From Micromonospora inyonensis (GTDB lineage Bacteria; Actinomycetota; Actinomycetes; Mycobacteriales; Micromonosporaceae): 64,000 bases of DNA. The stretch covers positions 496,001-560,000 of the forward strand of contig NZ_FMHU01000002.1 of NCBI RefSeq assembly GCF_900091415.1. Reading direction: 5' to 3'. The notes below the pieces were generated by a model that did no database searches, was not told the origin of the DNA, and saw only the letters and a list, made by a program, of their open reading frames with translations. Below are positions 15,029 to 24,489 of the stretch, one piece after another; the first letter of the stretch is position 1, and every line of letters begins with the position of its first letter. Both the position numbers and the translations under genes were made by a program.

Positions 15029-16887
15029 CACACCTCCAGCAGCAACTCCCCGATGTCGACCTCCGGCATCATCGCCTCGCACCGCTCCCGCAGCTCGCCC
15101 AGCGAGTCCGGTTCGGGTACGGCTTTCACCGCGGCGACGCGCACCCGGCCCTCGCCGTCGACCGTCACGTCCCCCGCCTCGACCCGCCGCGCCATGTGCT
15201 TCCACATGCCGTCCAGCTCAGCCGCGTACGCGTTCAGCAGGTCGGCCGGGTCGTCGGGCAGCTGCAGGGAGTCCATCAGGTCCGCGCGCCGGGCCTGCCA
15301 CGCAGCGCCCGACAGCAGCAGCGCCCGCGGGTCGGCCCAGCGTGAGGAGGCGGCGGCGAAGATGTCACGGCGGCGTAGCCGCTGGTGGAACTGGTCGAGT
15401 ACACAGAACACGTAGGCGATCTTGTCCACCGTCTCCGCCGGGCGGTCCTTGCGCAGCACCAGGTCCCGCCAGCCAGGGGTGATCACCTCGATGGCGACCT
15501 TGCGGGCGTCCAGATAACCGGCCGGCACCCGCTTGGTCGCGTCGGCGTCGAGCAGGTCCGGCAGGCTGGTCAGCGCATACAGCACCGGCGCGGCGTCCGT
15601 GGTGGCCCCGAACTCGATAGTGGTGGCCAGCAGCCGAATGAACCTCCGGACCAGGGGATAGCGGGTCAACAACGCCGCCCGCCACTCACCATCCGGGTCG
15701 ACGCCCGGCGGCACCACCTGGTGCACCCGCTCCACCGCGCCGCGCAACTCCGCCCGAGAGGCCACGTCCTCGATCGCGTCCCACAACCGCCCAACTGTCA
15801 GGTCCTCGCCCCAGTCCTCGGACTCCAGCAGCACCGCCACTGCCGCCGCCAGCTTGGAGGCGTCACGGGCCACCCGCGGGTACCGCCTCGCCTTATCGGC
15901 GTTGGACTGACGCTCGGCGCGCGCCAGCAACTCACTTGTCATGATCACATCGAAGAGCTCCAGGGCGTCATCGGTGGCCTTGCCCTCCAGGTACACCATC
16001 GTCGACAACAACGTCGCCAGCCGCTTCGGATACGGGCTCGTCCGGCGCAGGTCCGTGGCGTTCGCCGACATGCCACGGCGGGCCAGGTCCACCACCCGCC
16101 GTCGCGGCACCACACCCAGGTCCACCTCCCCAAGGCCGATCTCCGCGACCTCAGCCACCCGCCGCAACGCGCCCGCCATCGCCTTGCCGGTGCGGTCGAC
16201 CGGCCCCTGACGCAACCTCTCCAGCGGTGACACCCGCCGACCCGCCGGCACCTCGACCAAATCCAGGAGCAGACCGGCCTGCCGCGCAGACACCATCGCC
16301 GCCAGAGTCGTCCACAGCCGCACGTGCGACAAGCGGACCACCCGGGCCACCAGCCGCTCCAGCTCCCGCACGGCAGGCAGCAGCACCTGACGGGCCAGCA
16401 ACCACGCCAGCACCCCCTGAAAGATCACCTTCGGGCCCGCACCCGTCGTCCACGCCCGATGATCAATCCAAGCCGTCAAGTCCTCGCGGACATCGGCGAA
16501 CTCCCGCCACCCGTCGGCCACAACGATCTCCCGACGGTGCTCCCACTTCGTGTTCGCCCGCTCCACGTACGTCTTCACACACGAGGCGTCCGCGATCCCG
16601 AGCTGGGTGGCCAGCACGTCCACCACAACCGACGGCACATCGATCGGGTCATCCAGGAACGTGCCCAGGTACCGCACCGTCGTCAACTGCAGCGCAAACC
16701 CCAGCCGGTTGCCGTCGCCCCGACGCTTGGCCAGCAACAACCGGTCAGCGTCATCAAGGAAGAAGAACCGCTCCAGATCCTCCACCGACGGCGGGCCGTC
16801 GAAACACCCGTACGCCGCGACCTGCCGCGCCGACAGAAACGACCTCTCGTCCCCATCCCCGACCTGCTGCTCGTCCACCTCAGACAC
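15028..16887 (-). CDS. tnpA: Tn3-family transposase, N-terminal half
   Basis: 619 residues containing the DUF4158 region (YGCFDGPPSVEDLERFFFLD and NRLGFALQLTTVRYLGTF) and the central helical region of Tn3 transposases. It stops at DIGELLLEV, exactly where family members continue with VMGWHPGFAG; that continuation lies in the neighbouring frame. The start codon is 73 bases inside the right inverted repeat, the usual place for tnpA in this family. Confidence 0.8.
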   Translation of the reverse strand: MSEVDEQQVGDGDERSFLSARQVAAYGCFDGPPSVEDLERFFFLDDADRLLLAKRRGDGNRLGFALQLTTVRYLGTFLDDPIDVPSVVVDVLATQLGIADASCVKTYVERANTKWEHRREIVVADGWREFADVREDLTAWIDHRAWTTGAGPKVIFQGVLAWLLARQVLLPAVRELERLVARVVRLSHVRLWTTLAAMVSARQAGLLLDLVEVPAGRRVSPLERLRQGPVDRTGKAMAGALRRVAEVAEIGLGEVDLGVVPRRRVVDLARRGMSANATDLRRTSPYPKRLATLLSTMVYLEGKATDDALELFDVIMTSELLARAERQSNADKARRYPRVARDASKLAAAVAVLLESEDWGEDLTVGRLWDAIEDVASRAELRGAVERVHQVVPPGVDPDGEWRAALLTRYPLVRRFIRLLATTIEFGATTDAAPVLYALTSLPDLLDADATKRVPAGYLDARKVAIEVITPGWRDLVLRKDRPAETVDKIAYVFCVLDQFHQRLRRRDIFAAASSRWADPRALLLSGAAWQARRADLMDSLQLPDDPADLLNAYAAELDGMWKHMARRVEAGDVTVDGEGRVRVAAVKAVPEPDSLGELRERCEAMMPEVDIGELLLEV

Positions 16888-16947
16888 GAACGATCAAACT
16901 ACGCGACATCCCGCCGGAGCTAATACCCGTCGCCTGGCCCTGACCCC

Positions 16948-18615
16948 TCAGCCCAGACCCTTAGCGCCAGTTTCCGCAAGATCGTTAGTCATGGGCCTAC
17001 CCGCACAGCGGTGCCACCTCAATCGCATGGCCGCCTCGTGCAGCGTGGCGATCTGCAGCTGCGAACCGGTGCCGACGTGGTCGACGACCACGGTCGGCAT
17101 CCGGCGCAGGTCGGCGGCCATCACGCCGGCCACCATGAGCAGTGCCCCGAGCGCCCGGGTTCGCGGCGCGAAGTCGTCCCACCGGAGCCGTTCCGACAGC
17201 AGGGCGTCCTCCGCGCCCGCGCCGACGGCACGGGCCAACACCCGTAGCACGGATGTGACCTCGTTCTCGGTGACCGTGGTGGCACCGGGAAGGCAGGTGA
17301 GCACCGTGGCCAGTCGCCGGGCGGACTGGTGTAGGGCAGGGGCGTCCCAGGTCGCCGTACGCCCGTTGAGCCAGCCGTGCACCAGCCAGAGCGCGAGCGC
17401 ATCCCGGGCGTCGTTCTTGCCCCGCCGGGCGAGCCCTTCGGCTCGGCGGCAGACATGCTCGTGTATGGCATGGGTGATCTCCAGGTCGTGGCGGGGCCCG
17501 TCCTGGTAGGTGCGTTCGAAGAGGGTCGGCCCGATCCCGGCTGCCTCTCGGAGCCCGGCGGAGAGAGCGATCTCCCGCAGGAACGGCGCGGCTATCAACA
17601 TGCCCAGTTCAAGGGGACCCAGTGTCGCGTGCTCGGTGAGGCAACCTTCCATCTCGGTCAGAACCCGGATCGGGTAGTTGTGCGCCGACCAGGGGTCCCG
17701 TGCGCTCGCCTTCTCCGGAAGCAGGTCCTGGACGTCCTGCCACTGACGTGCGCCCTGGGCCACCAGCTTCAACAGCGCTGCCCGTACCGTTTCGTGGTGT
17801 TCCGGAGAGGTGCCGTGCTGCCACAGGGCGGTGTTCTCCACGGCTCGGCGCCACGCTTCGCTGACCTGGTCACCGTCACAGATGACGACGTCGTCCGGGG
17901 AACCCGGTCCACTCCGTCCGGTGGCCAGTGCCAGGTGGGGGCGTTGGCGGAGCCCGTCGGTACGGGCCGTCTTGCGGGCCATCTGGATCTCGACTGCGGT
18001 GAACACATCGCGCAGGGTCCGGGCGGGGTTACGCCGGTCCACCACTTCGGCCAGCGCAGTGGTGAAGAAGCTGCCGGTGTCGGAGTAGCCGCTCTGCTCT
18101 CCCGGACGACAACTGTTGATGAGCGCGAGGTCACCATGTTCGAGCCAGGACAGGTTCCCGCCGCCAATCGGCGTCACCGCGTCCGCGGCTGGATCCTGGC
18201 GGCACGCGTCGATGAGAAAGACGACGAGCCGAGCCTGGCACTGACGGAGACCGTTGGGGATGACCGGTACGAGGCTGTCGCGGGCTGGTAGGTCCCCGGA
18301 CATCGTCTCGTAGGCGTCGCAGGGGACGAGGAAGCTCTCCCCGCCGAGGGTGACCCCGTGGCCGGAGAAGTAGACCAGGAGGACTCCGTCCGGTGGTACC
18401 GCCGCACACGCCCGGAGGATGGCCGCCTTGATCCGCCCGCCGGTGGGCTCCGCCGTGGCACTGCTGCCGGCACCACAGAACTCGATGTGGTAGCCGGAGC
18501 GGCCAAGGGCGTCAGCCATCCGGGCGACGTCCGCGTTGACGACGTCGCGCATCGACGGAAAGAGATCCGCATCGTAGGTCGGAACACCGATGAGAAGGGC
18601 GTGACGATCGGCCAA
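16948..18615 (-). CDS. Caspase-like (peptidase C14) protein, C-terminus cut by transposon
   Basis: About 555 residues. LADRHALLIGVPTYD opens the caspase fold. The catalytic His86 lies in VYFSGHGVTLGG and Cys138 in FLIDACRQDP. The helical C-terminal part resembles the effector-associated regions attached to caspases in actinobacterial conflict systems, which often continue into wHTH/Hsp90-type domains. The last ~15 residues (MTNDLAETGAKGLG) are encoded by the Tn3 right inverted repeat, so the native C-terminus is missing. I place the start at a TTG preceded by GGGCAGG because family members begin with this segment; a TTG at 18738 gives a longer, low-complexity N-terminus. Confidence 0.7.
   Translation of the reverse strand: MADRHALLIGVPTYDADLFPSMRDVVNADVARMADALGRSGYHIEFCGAGSSATAEPTGGRIKAAILRACAAVPPDGVLLVYFSGHGVTLGGESFLVPCDAYETMSGDLPARDSLVPVIPNGLRQCQARLVVFLIDACRQDPAADAVTPIGGGNLSWLEHGDLALINSCRPGEQSGYSDTGSFFTTALAEVVDRRNPARTLRDVFTAVEIQMARKTARTDGLRQRPHLALATGRSGPGSPDDVVICDGDQVSEAWRRAVENTALWQHGTSPEHHETVRAALLKLVAQGARQWQDVQDLLPEKASARDPWSAHNYPIRVLTEMEGCLTEHATLGPLELGMLIAAPFLREIALSAGLREAAGIGPTLFERTYQDGPRHDLEITHAIHEHVCRRAEGLARRGKNDARDALALWLVHGWLNGRTATWDAPALHQSARRLATVLTCLPGATTVTENEVTSVLRVLARAVGAGAEDALLSERLRWDDFAPRTRALGALLMVAGVMAADLRRMPTVVVDHVGTGSQLQIATLHEAAMRLRWHRCAGRPMTNDLAETGAKGLG
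16960..16997 (-). repeat. Right terminal inverted repeat of the Tn3-family element
   Basis: 38 bases matching the reverse complement of the left repeat. It is read through by the caspase-like gene, which it truncates. Confidence 0.9.
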
Positions 18616-18835
18616 AGCTACCTGCCCGGGGGTGGCGTGATCATCACATCTAACCCGATCCGATCGACCCTGCCCTGGTGCCGGGGAGCGATTGTCGACC
18701 TTCCGATAGACATGCCGCAAGGTGTTGACAATCCACAAAGGAATGACCGCAGAGCAGCTTGAGGCAGGTGTGCTACGAGGTGCGACGGCATCGCCGTGGG
18801 TTGCTCCGGTTACGGGGAGCGGACACCGTGGGATA

Positions 18836-18877
18836 CGCCGCAGGGGCGCCCCCGTGGTCGGGGACGCCCCTGCGGCG
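18836..18877 (-). terminator. Terminator downstream of sucB
   Basis: CGCCGCAGGGGCG and its exact reverse complement CGCCCCTGCGGCG enclose a 16-base loop that itself pairs partly. It lies 15 bases after the sucB stop codon and 220 bases above the caspase start given here. Confidence 0.75.
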
Positions 18878-18891
18878 GTGTGCTCAGCGGG

Positions 18892-20670
18892 TCAGGACAG
18901 GCCCAGCTCCGCCTCGAAGTTGCCGGCCTCCAGGCGCTCCTTGACGGCGACCAGGAAGCGGGCCGCGTCGGCACCGTCGATCAGCCGGTGGTCGTAGGAG
19001 AGGGCCAGGTAGACCATCGACCGGACGGCGATCACCTCGCCCAGCTCCGGGTCGTTCACCACGATCGGGCGCTTGACGACCGCACCGGTGCCGAGCATCG
19101 CCGACTGCGGCGATGGCACGATCGGGGTGTCGAACAGGGCCCCCCGGCTGCCGGTGTTGGTGAGGGTGAAGGTCGCCCCGGCGATCTCGTCCGGGCTGAT
19201 CTTGTTGGTCCGGGTGCGGTCGGCCAGGTCGGCGATCCGCTTGGCCAGCCCACCCAGGTTGAGGTCACCGGCGTCGTGCACGACCGGCACCATCAGGCCC
19301 CGCTCGGTGTCCACCGCGATGCCGAGGTTCTCCGACTTCGGGTAGGTGATCGTACCGGCGTCGAGGTCCATGCTGGCGTTGACCACCGGGTACGTCTGGA
19401 GCGCCTCGACCGCCGCCAGCGCGAAGAACGGCAGGAAGGAGAGCTTCACGCCGTGCCGCGCCAGGAAGGCGTCCTTGGCCCGGGCCCGCAGCTTGGCGAC
19501 CTTGGTGACGTCCACCTCGACCACCGTGGTGAGCTGCGCCATCTCGTGCAGCGACTCCTGCATCCGCTTGGCGATGACCGCGCGGACCCGGGGCATCTTC
19601 TCGGTGGTGCCCCGCTTGGCGCTCGGCTGCGCCTTCGGCTTGGCCGGGGCCGCCGCGGCCGGAGCCGGAGCGGCGGCGGGGGCCGGTGCGGCCTTGGCCG
19701 CCTTGGCCTTCTCCACCGCGTCCAGCACGTCCTGCTTGCGGATCCGGCCACCGACACCGGTGCCGCTGATCGAGGAGAGGTCGACGCCGTGCTCGCTGGC
19801 CAGCTTGCGGACCAGCGGGGTCACGTAACCGGCGGCCTCCTCGCCACCACCCTGGGCCGGTGCGGCCGGCCGCTGCGGGGCGGCCGTCGGGGCGGCCGGC
19901 GTGGCCTGCTGCTCGGCCTTGGCGGGCTGCGCCGCCGCCTCGGCCTCGGCGGACGGCTCGTTGTAGGACAGGCCCGGGGTCGGCTCCTGGGCGGCCGGCT
20001 CGGGCTTCGGTTCCGGCTTGGCCTCGGCCGGGGCGGCACCGGCCGTGCCGACCACCGCCAGGGTGGCGCCCACCTCGGCGGTCTCGTCCTCGGGGACGGT
20101 GATCTCCAGCAGGGTGCCGGCCACCGGCGACGGGATCTCGGTGTCGACCTTGTCGGTCGAGACCTCGAGCAGCGGCTCGTCGACCTCGACCGTGTCGCCG
20201 ACCTGCTTGAGCCAGCGGGTGACCGTACCCTCGGTGACGCTCTCGCCGAGCGCCGGCATCTTCACCGGGGTGCCCTCGCCCGACGGCGCCGGGGCGGCCT
20301 CGGACTTCGGCTGCTCCTGCTCCTTCGGCTGCTCCGGCTCGGGACCGGTGCCCTCGGCGGCGGCGGTCGGCTCGGCCTTCTCCGCCGGAGCCTCCTGCTC
20401 CTCCTGGGGAGCGCCGCCGCCGGTCTCCTCGCCCTCACCGGCGATGACGGCGAGCTCGCTGCCGACCTCGGCGGTCTCGTCCTCGCCCACCACGATCCGG
20501 CTCAGCACCCCCGCCGCGGGGGACGGGATCTCGGTGTCGACCTTGTCGGTCGAGACCTCGAGCAGCGGCTCGTCGACCTCGACCGTGTCGCCCTCCTGCT
20601 TGAGCCAGCGCGTGACGGTGCCCTCGGTGACGCTTTCGCCGAGCCGGGGCATGGTGACCGATACCGGCAT
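18892..20670 (-). CDS. sucB: 2-oxo acid dehydrogenase E2, dihydrolipoamide succinyltransferase
   Basis: 592 residues. Two N-terminal lipoyl domains share the motif [16 protein letters not shown] (lipoyl Lys43 in the first), each followed by an Ala/Pro/Glu-rich linker. The peripheral-subunit-binding domain contains [20 protein letters not shown]. The catalytic acyltransferase core ends with [17 protein letters not shown], including the active-site His and Asp. It transfers succinyl or acetyl groups to CoA in the 2-oxoglutarate and, in many actinobacteria, pyruvate dehydrogenase complexes. The E3 gene lies directly upstream in the same orientation (74-base gap), giving an lpdA-sucB operon. Confidence 0.93.
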   Translation of the reverse strand: MPVSVTMPRLGESVTEGTVTRWLKQEGDTVEVDEPLLEVSTDKVDTEIPSPAAGVLSRIVVGEDETAEVGSELAVIAGEGEETGGGAPQEEQEAPAEKAEPTAAAEGTGPEPEQPKEQEQPKSEAAPAPSGEGTPVKMPALGESVTEGTVTRWLKQVGDTVEVDEPLLEVSTDKVDTEIPSPVAGTLLEITVPEDETAEVGATLAVVGTAGAAPAEAKPEPKPEPAAQEPTPGLSYNEPSAEAEAAAQPAKAEQQATPAAPTAAPQRPAAPAQGGGEEAAGYVTPLVRKLASEHGVDLSSISGTGVGGRIRKQDVLDAVEKAKAAKAAPAPAAAPAPAAAAPAKPKAQPSAKRGTTEKMPRVRAVIAKRMQESLHEMAQLTTVVEVDVTKVAKLRARAKDAFLARHGVKLSFLPFFALAAVEALQTYPVVNASMDLDAGTITYPKSENLGIAVDTERGLMVPVVHDAGDLNLGGLAKRIADLADRTRTNKISPDEIAGATFTLTNTGSRGALFDTPIVPSPQSAMLGTGAVVKRPIVVNDPELGEVIAVRSMVYLALSYDHRLIDGADAARFLVAVKERLEAGNFEAELGLS

Positions 20671-20744
20671 CTTTCAAGACTCCTTCGTGGCCTGGGTACG
20701 GATCCTCGCCCGCTTGCCGCCGGACGTCGCGGATGTGGGTGTGG

Positions 20745-22136
20745 TCAGGCGTGCGCGTGCAGCGGCTTGCCCGCCAGGGCGAGGTGCGCCTCGCCGAGGG
20801 CCTCGTTCTGCGTCGGGTGGGCGTGCACGAGCTGCGCCACCTCGGCCGGGTAGGCCTCCCAGTTGTAGATGAGCTGTGCCTCGCCGATCAGCTCACCGAC
20901 CCGGGCGCCGACCATGTGCACGCCGACCACCGGACCGTCGGAGACCCGGACCAGCTTGACGAAGCCCGTGGTCTTGAGGATCTGGCTCTTGCCGTTGCCA
21001 CCCAGGTTGTAGTTGTAGGTCTTGATCTTGTCCGCCCCGTACTGCTCCTTGGCCTTGGCCTCGGTGAGGCCGACCGACGCCAGCTCCGGGTCGCAGTAGG
21101 TGACCCGGGGGATGCCCGCCTCGTCGATCACGGTGGGGTTCCGGCCGGCGATCTCCTCGGCGACGAAGATGCCCTGCTGGAAGCCGCGGTGCGCCAGCTG
21201 GAGACCGGGGACGATGTCGCCGACCGCGTAGACGTTCGGCACACCGGTGCGCAGCCGCTCGTCGGTCAGCACGTACCCGCGGTCGATCTTGACGCCCTGC
21301 TCCTCGTACCCGAGGTCGGCGGTGACCGGGCCACGGCCGACGGCGACGAGCAGCAGCTCGGCCTCGACGGTCTCGCCACCGGCGATGGTGACCTTGACGC
21401 CCTTCTCGGTCTTCTCGACCTTCTCGAAGGGCTTGCCGACCTTGAAGTTGATCTTCCGCTTGCGGAACGCCCGCTCCAGCGCCTTCGACGACTCCTCGTC
21501 CTCGGCGGCGACCAGTCGGGGCAGCGCCTCGATGATCGTCACGTCCACCCCGAAGGACTTCCAGACGCTGGCGAACTCGACGCCGATCACGCCGCCGCCG
21601 AGCACGATCGCCGACGCGGGAACCCGGTCCAGGGTCAGCGCGTGGTCACTGGTGATCACCCGCTCGCCGTCGACCTCCAGGCCGGGCAGGCTGCGGGCGT
21701 ACGAGCCGGTGGCCAGCACCACGTTACGGCCGGTGTAGCGCTTGCCGTCGACCTCGACGACGTTCGGCCCCACCAGTCGGCCGGCCCCCGACACGAAGGT
21801 GATGTTCTTCGAGCTGCCGACCAGGCCCTGGAGGCCCTTGTACAGGCGGGCGACGACGCCGTCCTTGTACGAGTTGACCCCGGCCATGTCGATGCCGACC
21901 AGCTCGGCCTTGACGCCGAACTGCTCCGACTCGCGGGTGTTGTCGGCGATCTCGGCCGCGTGCAGCAGGGCCTTGGTCGGGATGCAGCCGTTGTGCAGGC
22001 AGGTCCCGCCGAGCTTGCCCTTCTCGATCAGCGCGACCTTGAGGTCCAGCTGGGCGGCGCGCAGCGCCGCCGCATAGCCGCCACTGCCTCCTCCGAGGAT
22101 GACAACGTCGAAGGTCGCGTCGTTCGGCTCGCTCAC
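20745..22136 (-). CDS. lpdA: Dihydrolipoyl dehydrogenase (E3)
   Basis: 463 residues from a GTG start with GGGAG six bases upstream; the longer in-frame ATG extension lacks homologous character. The FAD-binding motif is VVILGGGSGGYAAALRA. The redox disulfide is GGTCLHNGCIPTK (Cys46 and Cys51). The NAD-binding motif is IVLGGGVIGVEFASVW. The C-terminal HPTQNEALGEA provides the active-site His-Glu pair. It reoxidises dihydrolipoamide of the E2 encoded immediately downstream. Confidence 0.95.
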   Translation of the reverse strand: MSEPNDATFDVVILGGGSGGYAAALRAAQLDLKVALIEKGKLGGTCLHNGCIPTKALLHAAEIADNTRESEQFGVKAELVGIDMAGVNSYKDGVVARLYKGLQGLVGSSKNITFVSGAGRLVGPNVVEVDGKRYTGRNVVLATGSYARSLPGLEVDGERVITSDHALTLDRVPASAIVLGGGVIGVEFASVWKSFGVDVTIIEALPRLVAAEDEESSKALERAFRKRKINFKVGKPFEKVEKTEKGVKVTIAGGETVEAELLLVAVGRGPVTADLGYEEQGVKIDRGYVLTDERLRTGVPNVYAVGDIVPGLQLAHRGFQQGIFVAEEIAGRNPTVIDEAGIPRVTYCDPELASVGLTEAKAKEQYGADKIKTYNYNLGGNGKSQILKTTGFVKLVRVSDGPVVGVHMVGARVGELIGEAQLIYNWEAYPAEVAQLVHAHPTQNEALGEAHLALAGKPLHAHA

Positions 22137-22312
22137 ACTCAACTCCCAGGTCGCGTCGCTGCTACGAGGGTCATGCCAGGAAAAGGGCATACTCGCCTCG
22201 GTCATCTTGTCACCTGCCCTCGCAGCGCGCGTAGTCAGGTGCTCAACGACACGTCGAGGACACGTACGCTTGGCGGAAGGTGTCTCGAGACGGCGGGTGG
22301 AGGGGATGGCCG

Positions 22313-22645
22313 GTGGCGCTGTTCCGGCGACGACGCAAGCCCAGCGGTGACACGGGTCCGGGACGCGCGGCCAGCCGTGCCGATCTTGAGCACCTGGAGA
22401 ACTTCGTCCGGACCAGGCGTGGGGTCGAGGCGTTCATCGAACCCCGGACCACCGTCACCGAGACCACGGTGATGCTGATCGCCGACGACGGGGAGTGGAC
22501 CCGCCGCCGTATCGACTCGCCGGAGAACGCCCGCCGCTTCGCCCACCGGCTCGCCGTCCCCATCTACGACGTGCGCCTGGTCGGCTACCCGCAACGGATG
22601 CGCGACTTCAACGAGCGACGCAAGCGCCGCCCCGAGCGGTACTGA
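22313..22645 (+). CDS. Conserved actinobacterial hypothetical protein
   Basis: About 110 residues from a GTG with GGAGGGG seven bases upstream. The N-terminus is basic (ALFRRRRKPSGD). The body contains ETTVMLIADDGEWTRRRIDS and AVPIYDVRLVGYPQRMRDFN. I recognise it only as a small soluble protein that often neighbours lpdA in actinomycetes; no function can be assigned. Divergent from lpdA. Confidence 0.7.
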   Translation: MALFRRRRKPSGDTGPGRAASRADLEHLENFVRTRRGVEAFIEPRTTVTETTVMLIADDGEWTRRRIDSPENARRFAHRLAVPIYDVRLVGYPQRMRDFNERRKRRPERY

Positions 22646-22703
22646 GGTAACGCCCCCGCACCCTCGGCTCCGGTCCGTGGGCGTCTGCACGGCGCCCGGG
22701 TGT

Positions 22704-22757
22704 GTGCAGGGGACCCCTGCTAACCGAAAAGCGGTAACAGGGGTCCCCTCCTACCAC
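22704..22757. repeat. ~60-bp intergenic palindrome, copy B
   Basis: GCAGGGGACCCCTGCTAACCG and its near-complement (CGGTAACAGGGGTCCCC) flank an AAAA loop, ending in CTACCACC. It lies between the convergent 3' ends of the hypothetical gene and pepA. Confidence 0.75.
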
Positions 22758-22758
22758 C

Positions 22759-24330
22759 TCAGCCCTCGGCGGCGATGTCCTCGACGAGTTGCACCAGGGT
22801 CCGGACCGGCACGCCGGTACCGCCCTTGGTCCAGTATCCAGTCGGCTCGCCCGAGTGGTAGCTCGGACCGGCGATGTCGATGTGCGCCCAGGCCACGTCG
22901 TCGGAGACGAACTCGCGCAGGAACGTGCCGCCCTGGAGCATGTGCCCGGCCCGGTCCATCCCGGCGTTGACCTGGGAGATGTCGGCGACGTCGGAGTCCA
23001 TGCCCTTGCGCACGTCGTCCGGCAGCGGCATCGGCCAGGCCGGCTCGCCGACCGCGTCGCCGACCGCCTTCACCCGCTCGCAGAGCTCCGGCGTCCCCAT
23101 CACCCCGGCGACCCGCTTGCCGAGGGAGATCACCTGCCCGCCGGTCAGGGTGGAGGTCTCGACGAGGTAGTCGCAGCCGTCCGCGCAGGCCCGCGCCATC
23201 GCGTCGGCCAGGACCATCCGTCCCTCGGCGTCGGTGTTGAGCACCTCGACCCGCTTGCCGTTGAACATGGTGATGACGTCGCCCGGCCGGTACGCCGTAC
23301 CCGACGGCATGTTCTCCGCCATCGGGACGTAGGCGCTCACCGCCACCGACGGCTTCAGCGCCGCGACGGCCAGCATGGTCGCCGCGACCGCCGCCGCGCC
23401 GGCCATGTCGGACTTCATCTCCCACATGCCCTGCGACGGCTTGATGGAGATGCCGCCGGTGTCGAAGGTGATGCCCTTGCCGACCAGCGCCACCCGCTTG
23501 CCGGTCGCCCCGCCCTCCGGGGTGTACGTGATCTTGACCAGTCGCGGCGGGGCCTCCGAACCCTGCCCGACGGCGATGATGCCGCCGTAGCCCCCCTCAA
23601 CCAGGGCCGCCTCGTCGAGCACCTCGACGGTCAGGCCGGCGGCCCGGGCGGCCTCGGCCACCGTGTCGGCGAAGGCCGGCGGGCGCTTGTCGTTGGGGGC
23701 GGTGTTCACCCAGTCCCGGCTGAGCCGCACCGCGCCGGCCACCGTGGCCGCCCGGGCGATCTCCGCCTGCGCGGTGGCGTCCCCGGCGTCCGGCACCGCC
23801 ACCAGCACCTCCGCCACCGGCTCCCGCCGGGCCGGCTGCGGCTTGGTCTTGTAGCCGGCGAACCGGTATCCGCCCAGCAGCGCGCCCTCGGCGACCGCGC
23901 GCAGCGCCGCCGGGGCGTCCGCGTCGTCCGGCAGCGGCAGGCTCAGCGCCACCCGGCCGGCGCCGACCAGCGCCCGCACCGCCGACCCGGCGGCCCGGCG
24001 CAGCGTCTCCGGCGCCGGGGCGGCGCCGGTCGGCTCCGCGCCCAGCCCGACCGCGGCGACGATCGGTGCGGTGATCGTGCCCAGCGTGGCGAGCTTGATC
24101 ACCTCGCCGGGAGCGCCGGTCGCGCCGAGCAGCGCCAGCGTCTCGGTCAGCTTGCCGTCGAAGGCGGCGGCGATGCTCTCCGCGCCGCTGCCGAGGAGCA
24201 GGGAACCGACAGGGCCGCTGGCGGCGTCCTGCTCACCGGTCTGACTGTGCACGCCGATCACGATGGCGTCGACGGCAAGCTCGGCGGGGTCGGTGTCGAC
24301 CAGGCTCAGGGTGGTGCTGGGCGATGTCAC
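22759..24330 (-). CDS. pepA: Leucyl aminopeptidase (M17)
   Basis: 523 residues. The C-terminal M17 catalytic domain shows ALVGKGITFDTGGISIKP, the metal/bicarbonate motif NTDAEGRMVLADA and VETSTLTGGQVISLG. The N-terminal domain is the usual divergent one. The GTG start has GGAG eight bases upstream; longer in-frame extensions are not homologous. It is a two-metal cytosolic exopeptidase releasing N-terminal residues and, in some bacteria, a DNA-binding accessory factor. Divergent from gcvT. Confidence 0.93.
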   Translation of the reverse strand: MTSPSTTLSLVDTDPAELAVDAIVIGVHSQTGEQDAASGPVGSLLLGSGAESIAAAFDGKLTETLALLGATGAPGEVIKLATLGTITAPIVAAVGLGAEPTGAAPAPETLRRAAGSAVRALVGAGRVALSLPLPDDADAPAALRAVAEGALLGGYRFAGYKTKPQPARREPVAEVLVAVPDAGDATAQAEIARAATVAGAVRLSRDWVNTAPNDKRPPAFADTVAEAARAAGLTVEVLDEAALVEGGYGGIIAVGQGSEAPPRLVKITYTPEGGATGKRVALVGKGITFDTGGISIKPSQGMWEMKSDMAGAAAVAATMLAVAALKPSVAVSAYVPMAENMPSGTAYRPGDVITMFNGKRVEVLNTDAEGRMVLADAMARACADGCDYLVETSTLTGGQVISLGKRVAGVMGTPELCERVKAVGDAVGEPAWPMPLPDDVRKGMDSDVADISQVNAGMDRAGHMLQGGTFLREFVSDDVAWAHIDIAGPSYHSGEPTGYWTKGGTGVPVRTLVQLVEDIAAEG

Positions 24331-24489
24331 TGAAGCTACTCCGGGCGGGCCGGGCCGGTCGCGGGTTGCGTCCGGCGGTGATGGTCTTCGGGGGCAACCT
24401 ACCCGCCGGGGGACAGGGTTGTCCCGCCCGTGGATACGGCGGGTCCCGCCGATGCCAACCAGCGGTGCGGTCCCCGGTAAGTTGCCACC

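Larger units (their letters stand above)
11297..16997. mobile_element. Tn3-family transposon, 5.7 kb
   Basis: Exact-looking 38-bp terminal inverted repeats, outer end GGCCCATGACTAACG and inner end GCGCTAAG, lie at 11297-11334 and 16960-16997. The TAAG inner end and the 38-bp length are Tn3-family hallmarks. Inside are a resolvase, a res-like palindrome, several small cargo genes and a transposase divided into two frames. The five bases outside the left end (TCCTT) and right end (TACCC) differ, so there is no target duplication; the present flanks were probably joined by recombination or an adjacent deletion. The right end truncates a caspase-like gene. Confidence 0.85.

Noticed and set aside
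24331..24489. Possible glycine riboswitch upstream of gcvT
   Set aside because: Only a short GGGCAACC/GGTTGTCCC hairpin is visible; no tandem aptamer pattern could be recognised.
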